Shown here piece after piece: positions 58,955 through 64,000 of a stretch of 64,000 nucleotides of DNA (the first letter of the stretch is position 1; each line of letters starts with the position of its first letter). Source of the DNA: an uncultured Mobilibacterium sp. (GTDB lineage: Bacteria; Bacillota; Clostridia; Peptostreptococcales; Anaerovoracaceae); assembly GCA_947254375.1 (NCBI GenBank), contig CAMYCF010000001.1, forward strand, positions 418,766-482,765. Reading direction: 5' to 3'. A model generated the notes under the pieces. It was not told the DNA's origin, ran no database searches, and saw only the letters and a program-made list of their open reading frames with translations. Both the position numbers and the translations under genes were made by a program.

Positions 58955-59518
58955 TTATAACTGACCTACGAGATCGAGGCTCGGCTTCAGCGTCTCCGCT
59001 CCCGGTTGCCACTTGGCCGGGCAAACCTCTCCGCCGTGAGCTTCAACGAACTGGCAAGCCTGAACCCTTCTGAAGAGCTCGTCGGCGTTCCTGCCTACGC
59101 TTCCCGCGATGACTTCGTAAGCTACGATCTTGCCGTCAGGATTTACGATAAAGCTTCCTCTCTCGGCCACGCCCTGATCCGGGATGTAGACTTCAAAATC
59201 TTCTGCGAGAACGTGAGTAGGATCCGCGAGCATCGTATACTGTATCTTCTTGATCCTGTCCGAAGCGTCGTGCCAAGCCTTGTGGACGAAATGAGTGTCG
59301 CAAGATACCGAATAGATATCGCATCCGTCCTTCTTAAAATCTTCGTACTTGTTCGCGAGGTCCTCGAGCTCAGTCGGGCAAACGAAAGTAAAGTCCGCAG
59401 GATAGAAGAAGAACACGGCCCACTTTCCGAGCACGTCCTTCTTCGCCACTTCTTTAAACTCTCCGTTGCAGTATCCCTGTACCTTGAAATCACCTATTTC
59501 TTTATTTATCAATGACAT
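58955..59518 (-). CDS. ahpC: Peroxiredoxin AhpC
   Basis: The 187-aa typical 2-Cys peroxiredoxin has the peroxidatic C47 in F-V-C-P-T-E and the resolving C166 in G-E-V-C-P-A-K-W. It removes H2O2 and organic peroxides using the reductase next to it. GGAGGT precedes the ATG. The promoter carries the GTTAG-N6-CTAAC palindrome. Confidence 0.97.
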   Translation of the reverse strand: MSLINKEIGDFKVQGYCNGEFKEVAKKDVLGKWAVFFFYPADFTFVCPTELEDLANKYEDFKKDGCDIYSVSCDTHFVHKAWHDASDRIKKIQYTMLADPTHVLAEDFEVYIPDQGVAERGSFIVNPDGKIVAYEVIAGSVGRNADELFRRVQACQFVEAHGGEVCPAKWQPGAETLKPSLDLVGQL

Positions 59519-59548
59519 TATCTTACCTCCTTGGTTTTTATTTTTTGT

Positions 59549-59566
59549 GGTTAGTCATGGCTAACC
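59549..59566 (-). promoter_or_regulatory. Palindromic operator GTTAG-N6-CTAAC (copy 2)
   Basis: GGTTAG-TCATGG-CTAACC, just downstream of the ahpC -10. Thirteen of 18 positions match copy 1 at 56801-56818. Confidence 0.7.
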
Positions 59567-59576
59567 TACTGATATT

Positions 59577-59605
59577 GTTTTACGTGGTTTTCGGTCCGTT
59601 GTCAA
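59577..59605 (-). promoter_or_regulatory. Promoter of ahpC and its reductase
   Basis: Minus strand TTGACA (59600-59605), 17-bp spacer, TAAAAC (59577-59582). Confidence 0.65.
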
Positions 59606-59739
59606 GGAATAAAAGAAGACTTCACCTATTTTTCATCTTGCCCCGACCCCGCCTTCAACCGCGCATCGGATCCCTCAAAATTTTTGTAAAATTTTTATTT
59701 CATTTGCGTAAAAATTTTTAGCAAACCGCGGTCGCATTA

Positions 59740-59748
59740 TGCTAAAAT
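59740..59748 (+). promoter_or_regulatory. Extended -10 promoter of the uracil permease gene
   Basis: TGC-TAAAAT (59740-59748). A leader of about 115 nt follows, with a weak CTCC-CGAG-GGAG hairpin and T6 at 59793-59812 that might attenuate. I see no clear PyrR site. Confidence 0.5.
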
Positions 59749-59870
59749 GGATAGGGTCGCTTTTGGATCTCTTCCGACGGATGATTTGATGACTCCCGAG
59801 GGAGGATTTTTTATGCCGAAAAACCCTCATCACTGCAATTATTTTTATCTGAAAAAAGAAAGGAACGGTC

Positions 59871-61199
59871 ATGAGCAAAATAAACAGGATCATTCAGGTC
59901 GAAGAACGGGTACCGCTCAAAATGGGTATTCCGCTGGGTTTTCAGCACACATTCGCCATGTTCAGCGCATCGGTACTGGTGCCGTACATACTCGGGATAA
60001 GCCCGGCTATCGCCCTTCTTATGAACGGTATCGGCACGCTGATATTCATTTTCGTAACCAAGGGTAAATCACCGGCATATCTTGGATCGAGTTTCGCTTT
60101 CATCTCACCGGCGCTTCTCGTAATAAATGACCCGTCGCTCGGATACAGATACGCTCTCGGCGGATTCGTCGTGACGGGCTGCATATTCATGATCGTGGCC
60201 GTGATAATAAAATTCGCCGGTGTACACTGGATCGACGTCGTGCTTCCGCCTGCGGCAATGGGCCCGGTAGTCGCACTCATCGGTCTCGAACTCGCGGGCA
60301 ACGCCGCACAGAACGGCGGCATCGTGCTGACGGAGAACTACACGAAGATCGACCCTAAGCTGGCTCTCGTATTCGTAATAACTCTCGCGATAGCGATCTT
60401 CGGGCAGGTCCTCTTCCGCGGTTTCGCATCGGCGATAGCGATACTGATATCGATAGTCGCCGGTTACTGCGTAGCACTTGCGGTCGGTATCGTAGACTTT
60501 ACGAACCTCGAATCGCAGGCGTGGCTCCAGATGCCGAACTTCCTGGCACCTAAATTCAGCGCACAGGCGATCGCGATAATCATACCGGCATCCCTCGTAG
60601 TAATATCCGAGCACATCGGACACCAGGTCGTAACTTCCGAGATAATCGAGCGCAACCTGCTCGAAGATCCGGGACTCCACAAGACCCTCTTCTGCGACGG
60701 CATCTCGACAACCCTCTCCGGATTCTGCGGTTCCGTACCGACGACGACTTACGGCGAGAACATCGGCGTAATGGCGATCACGAAGGTCTACAGCGTTTGG
60801 GTCATCGGCGGAGCAGCCGTTATATCGATACTCCTCTCGTTCATCGGTAAGGCGTCCGGTCTCATCCAGACCATACCTGCTCCTGTAATGGGCGGAGTGA
60901 GCTTCCTTCTCTACGGAATGATCGGAGCGTCCGGTATCAGGCTCATCGTCGATAAAAAGGTCGATTACTCGAGGCCGAGGAACCTCGCCCTCACATCGGT
61001 GATTTTCATAACCGGACTTTCGGGAGCGTACATACAGCTCGGTTCCGCAAAGCTCACGGGAATGTCGCTCGCGACGGTAGTCGGTATCGTGCTCGGTATC
61101 CTCTTCTATCTCCTCGATAAATTCAAACTCACTAACGATATCGATGACGTTGAGGCGGCCGAGGCGGCTGAAATGGCTGAAACGGCGGCGGAAAAATAA
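59871..61199 (+). CDS. uraA: Uracil permease (NCS2 family)
   Basis: The 442-aa membrane protein has the UraA/PyrP pattern: G-F-Q-H-T-F-A-M-F near 23, T-K-G-K-S-P-A-Y-L-G-S-S-F-A near 63 and T-T-T-Y-G-E-N near 300. It imports uracil with protons. The C-terminus is acidic and Ala/Glu-rich. AGGAAC precedes the ATG. Confidence 0.94.
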   Translation: MSKINRIIQVEERVPLKMGIPLGFQHTFAMFSASVLVPYILGISPAIALLMNGIGTLIFIFVTKGKSPAYLGSSFAFISPALLVINDPSLGYRYALGGFVVTGCIFMIVAVIIKFAGVHWIDVVLPPAAMGPVVALIGLELAGNAAQNGGIVLTENYTKIDPKLALVFVITLAIAIFGQVLFRGFASAIAILISIVAGYCVALAVGIVDFTNLESQAWLQMPNFLAPKFSAQAIAIIIPASLVVISEHIGHQVVTSEIIERNLLEDPGLHKTLFCDGISTTLSGFCGSVPTTTYGENIGVMAITKVYSVWVIGGAAVISILLSFIGKASGLIQTIPAPVMGGVSFLLYGMIGASGIRLIVDKKVDYSRPRNLALTSVIFITGLSGAYIQLGSAKLTGMSLATVVGIVLGILFYLLDKFKLTNDIDDVEAAEAAEMAETAAEK

Positions 61200-61322
61200 A
61201 ATACTTCGGCCCGCGGACTTGAAACATCATCTCATAGGTGTATAATGGTCGCGGAAAAATGTTACCAAAGCAATATTGAAGACAACTGATGGGTTACCTT
61301 ACCCACCGTTATCAAAAAAAAG

Positions 61323-61346
61323 AGGAGCGGCATCACCGCTCCTTTT
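61323..61346 (+). terminator. Terminator of uraA
   Basis: AGGAGCGG (61323-61330) pairs with CCGCTCCT (61336-61343), then TTTT. Confidence 0.85.
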
Positions 61347-61399
61347 ATGTGGAGCCCCGTCAGTCGTCTAAGCAGAACATCATCTATCGGGAGGATAAC

Positions 61400-61735
61400 A
61401 TGAATTTTGTTCAATTTACTGAGATCGCAATGCTTGTACTGTTCGGATTTTCTTGGCCGTTCAACATCGTAAAATCGTGGAGATCGCGCACGGCTAAGGG
61501 TAAAAGTCTTCTGTTCGAAGTGATCGTCGTCATAGGATACGCCTTCGGCCTCACCGGGAAATTTTACCTTTACGCGCAAACGGGCGAGCTCGCTCTGTCC
61601 GTCTGGTTCTACATCGCGGACATCCTCATGGTCGTCATCGACATGGCCCTCTACGCCAGGAACGTCAAGTTAGACGCGATCAGGGACAGGGAAGAAGATC
61701 TTCTCACGGAAGAAAACATGGTATCCTACAACTAA
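61400..61735 (+). CDS. PQ-loop/SemiSWEET-like three-helix membrane protein
   Basis: The ATG at 61400 (GGGAGG upstream) gives 111 aa with three membrane helices. It has the segment S-W-P-F-N-I-V-K-S-W-R-S-R-T-A-K-G-K-S-L, which fits the PQ-loop of bacterial SemiSWEETs with P-F in place of P-Q. Such proteins move sugars as dimers. Substrate unknown. A strong terminator follows. Confidence 0.8.
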   Translation: MNFVQFTEIAMLVLFGFSWPFNIVKSWRSRTAKGKSLLFEVIVVIGYAFGLTGKFYLYAQTGELALSVWFYIADILMVVIDMALYARNVKLDAIRDREEDLLTEENMVSYN

Positions 61736-61743
61736 AAACGGAG

Positions 61744-61770
61744 AGCGACGCCGGGTGCGTCGCTTTTTTT
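61744..61770 (+). terminator. Terminator of the PQ-loop gene
   Basis: AGCGACGC (61744-61751) pairs with GCGTCGCT (61757-61764), then seven T. Confidence 0.88.
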
Positions 61771-61836
61771 ATTGCCTCGGCTGTGCTAAACTTTCCGTGT
61801 AAACTTTTACTTTTTATAGGGGAAGAGAGAGAAGCG

Positions 61837-63312
61837 ATGCTTTTAAATTTTAAAAATGAAGACTACGATTTCCGTTTTAAGGACGAGGAAAAATCCGAAA
61901 TGGCGGAAAATTTCGGGGCGTTGCAGAGAAAGGTCAACGAGACCGGCCTGCCCGTCCTCATAATCATCGACGGCTGGGAATGCTCCGGGAAGGGCTATGT
62001 CATCCACGACCTCGTAAAAGAAGTGAACCACAAATTCGTAAAGGTCCACGTTTTCGGCGAGGGGAGCGCCTGCGCCGCGGGGTACCCTTACCTGACCAAA
62101 TTCTGGAAGGCGTCGCCGGGGAAGGGCGACATCTCGATATTCGACAGGAGTTTTTACTGCGAACTTATGGACTTCAAAGAGTCGAAGGACGTCACACTCG
62201 CCGGAAAGGTCAAGGAGTACTCGACGGTCGAGAGGCAGCTGATCGACAACGGAACGCTGATCCTTAAATTTTTCCTGAACCTCGATGAGAAGGCGCAGAA
62301 GAAAAGGATCAAAGAATACAAGGACGACAAATACAAGAAGGCACTCCTCTCCGACAGGGACTATAAGCAGAACGAGGACTACGACAAATATCAGAGGAGG
62401 ATCTCGGAGATCCTCACGGCGACGAACACTAAAGCCGCTCCGTGGCGCATAATACCGGCGGATTCGATGAAGGACGCGTCTTCGGAAGTCCTCGGCATCT
62501 GCATCGAGGAGATCGAAAAGGCGCTCGACCTTTTGGAGAAGAACGGCACGATAACTCTGTCGCGCGAAATACTGTTGCCGGAAGCCAAAGACGTTCTCGG
62601 CGGGCTCGACATGAGCAAGACTATGTCCAAAGAGGAGTACGACGAAAGGAAGTCCGAGCTCGACAAAGCGCTCAACGATCTCGGCTACGAATTTTACCTC
62701 AAAAACGTTCCCGCGATGATCATATTCGAAGGTGTCGATGCGGCGGGAAAAGGCGGCGCGATCAAAAGGCTGACGGGCGCTCTCGATCCGCGCGGATACG
62801 ATGTCGTTCCTATCTCGAAGCCTACCGAAGTCGAGCTCGCGCACCACTATCTGTGGCGCTTCTGGAATGTTATGCCGCAGAGAGGAAAGACCGTCATTTT
62901 CGACCGCTCCTGGTACGGCCGCGTCCTCGTCGAGAGGATCGAAGGGCTCGCGAACGAGTTTGAGTGGAAAAGGGCTTACGATGAGATCAATGCCACCGAA
63001 AAACACCTTTACAGGGAAGGAATGTTCGTCCTGAAGTTCTTCCTAAGCGTCGATAAAGACGAGCAGCTGAACAGGTTCAACAGCCGCGAGGAAGACCCTG
63101 AGAAAAACTACAAGCTGACGGACGAGGACTGGCGCAACCGCGACAAGTGGGACAGATATATCACGGCTTACAACGATATGCTCACGATAACCGACACGGA
63201 ATACGCTCCTTGGGTCGTCGTCCCGGGCAACGACAAGTATTACGCCAGGATAAAAGTAATGGAAGAGACCTGCAGGAGGAGCAAGGAGTTCCTCGATGGT
63301 CTGAAAGATTAA
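61837..63312 (+). CDS. Two-domain PPK2, polyphosphate:AMP phosphotransferase type
   Basis: The ATG at 61837 gives 491 aa with two PPK2 domains. The second has an intact Walker A G-V-D-A-A-G-K-G-G and F-D-R-S-W-Y-G-R. The first has G-W-E-C-S-G-K-G and F-D-R-S-F-Y, with Glu for the usual Asp. Two-domain (class II) PPK2 enzymes phosphorylate AMP with polyphosphate. The first domain is commonly less active. No ppk1 or ppx is in the window. Confidence 0.9.
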   Translation: MLLNFKNEDYDFRFKDEEKSEMAENFGALQRKVNETGLPVLIIIDGWECSGKGYVIHDLVKEVNHKFVKVHVFGEGSACAAGYPYLTKFWKASPGKGDISIFDRSFYCELMDFKESKDVTLAGKVKEYSTVERQLIDNGTLILKFFLNLDEKAQKKRIKEYKDDKYKKALLSDRDYKQNEDYDKYQRRISEILTATNTKAAPWRIIPADSMKDASSEVLGICIEEIEKALDLLEKNGTITLSREILLPEAKDVLGGLDMSKTMSKEEYDERKSELDKALNDLGYEFYLKNVPAMIIFEGVDAAGKGGAIKRLTGALDPRGYDVVPISKPTEVELAHHYLWRFWNVMPQRGKTVIFDRSWYGRVLVERIEGLANEFEWKRAYDEINATEKHLYREGMFVLKFFLSVDKDEQLNRFNSREEDPEKNYKLTDEDWRNRDKWDRYITAYNDMLTITDTEYAPWVVVPGNDKYYARIKVMEETCRRSKEFLDGLKD

Positions 63313-63344
63313 ACGGTTTTACATGCCAAAGGAAGGACGAACAA

Positions 63345-63940
63345 ATGAAGTACAAATTAAGCCGTAACCGCATCAAAAATTACAACCGAATAAAGTCTCC
63401 AGATTTTCCAAAATATACAACTCAGCTAATAAACCTCGCAAACCAAAATGCTCAGGGAACACGGCCTGCTGTAGTCGGCAAAATGTCTGAGTTGTTTCAG
63501 GAATTCATGCAATCCGGCATGGATATCACCGTTGAAAACTGGCGTAAATGGTATACGGAAAAATATCCAAACACAGCGAAAGAAGCGACCGCAAAAGTCG
63601 AGTCACATATTCACAAACTGCAAGATGCACTTTCTTTAATTGATCACGATATGATTGCAGACTGGGTGGATGATTTCCTGATTAATAAAACTTTCACCGG
63701 ACTATACTTTCAAAAAGCAATATTGGCTTCTTTGGCAGATAAAAGAAAGACAACGTATAGGTTGGCAACACCTGAAGAGGAATCGATAGGCATTGACGGA
63801 TATGTCGAGGACACACCGTACTCCATTAAGCCAAACTCATACAATTATAAAAAACGGGACTGCATGAAACAATCGGCGTAAAAATGATCTATTACGATAA
63901 AGATGAACAAGGTAATCTTATAATCGAAGTAGAAGATTAA
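63345..63940 (+). pseudogene. MjaI-family restriction endonuclease, frameshifted near its C-terminus
   Basis: From ATG 63345 (GGAAGGAC upstream) the protein matches MjaI-type endonucleases: S-P-D-F-P-K-Y-T-T-Q-L, N-L-A-N-Q-N-A-Q-G-T-R-P and L-A-T-P-E-E-E-S-I-G-I-D-G. At a run of six A near 63848-63853 the frame ends early (UAA 63881). In the -1 frame the expected end continues, T-G-L-H-E-T-I-G-V-K-M-I-Y-Y-D, to UAA 63940. One lost A explains this. The prototype cuts CTAG. The region is AT-rich, suggesting transfer. A partner methylase would lie beyond the window. Confidence 0.8.
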
Positions 63941-64000
63941 AAATAGGATCTTCACGGATTTTTGGGGGATTGGTAACAAATTGAATATTTGAATTGACAA

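Noticed and set aside
59549..59566. DtxR/IdeR box before ahpC
   Set aside because: The half-sites resemble AGGTTAG/CTAACCT but are 6 bp apart instead of 1.
59793..59812. PyrR-dependent attenuator before uraA
   Set aside because: The leader hairpin is very short and the PyrR loop consensus does not fit without an extra base.
63848..63856. Programmed -1 frameshift on A-AAA-AAC in the MjaI-like gene
   Set aside because: The heptamer is out of register with the zero frame, and no downstream stem-loop is visible.
1..64000. CRISPR arrays, IS elements, rRNA genes
   Set aside because: No regularly spaced repeats, transposase genes or rRNA sequence were seen on reading both strands.

Overview
The window looks like the chromosome of an anaerobic Firmicute of class Clostridia. 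The SCIFF peptide and its radical SAM maturase, a [FeFe]-hydrogenase maturase (HydE), Firmicute-type operons (RplS-RbgA-RNase H, Tig-ClpP-ClpX-EngB) and exported proteins ending in Gram-positive-type sorting signals all point that way. An Anaerovoracaceae / Family XIII-like organism fits best, but the family is an inference. Base composition is about half GC, except for a more AT-rich right edge.

Layout. 1-3954 (minus): start of valS, a folD whose cyclohydrolase residues are missing, debris of a toxin-antitoxin pair, a fused RNase HII-RNase HI, rbgA and rplS behind a leader and a strong promoter. 4091-9726: a 1605-aa leucine-rich-repeat surface protein and a lipoprotein interrupted by UGA. 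9846-15047 (minus): a flavoprotein and a five-gene cassette resembling arsenosugar biosynthesis (TVP38-like membrane protein, glycosyltransferase fused to an Fe-S/CCG module, second glycosyltransferase, peroxidase-like protein, radical SAM ArsS), with no arsenite methyltransferase. 15195-26868 (minus): xerD with altered catalytic histidines, nudF, beta-CASP nuclease, PHP phosphoesterase, hpt, engB, clpX, clpP, tig, CYTH protein, murI, tRNA-Leu. 27036-33807: duplicated Cys-rich protein, DUF1292 protein, uvrC, an inactive-looking D,D-carboxypeptidase, and divergent serC/serA. 33926-38307: mscL, a YihY-lipid kinase fusion, rdgB, a short promoter-terminator RNA and an AEC transporter. 38398-47567 (minus): SCIFF maturase and peptide, stress protein, a membrane protein, and an apparent operon zur-znuA-znuC-znuB-hydE-gap behind one promoter with a palindromic operator. 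47633-63940 (mixed): NSS transporter, OhrR-like regulator, CofE-like ligase, broken CAP/Big surface protein, phosphoglucomutase, LytTR-DUF3021 pair, mnmA, a deleted flavin-binding gene, a peroxiredoxin system, uracil permease, SWEET-like protein, PPK2 and a frameshifted MjaI-family restriction gene.

How the genes work together. The clearest physiological themes are protein quality control (tig, clpP, clpX), zinc acquisition under a Fur-family regulator, peroxide defence (AhpC with a TrxR-type reductase; a shared palindrome also precedes the broken flavin-binding gene), serine synthesis from 3-phosphoglycerate, and envelope proteins. Several loci are eroded: the toxin-antitoxin pair, lipoprotein, CAP protein, flavin-binding gene and restriction gene. 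Several others are unusual fusions or have lost catalytic residues. Those are the main points for follow-up.
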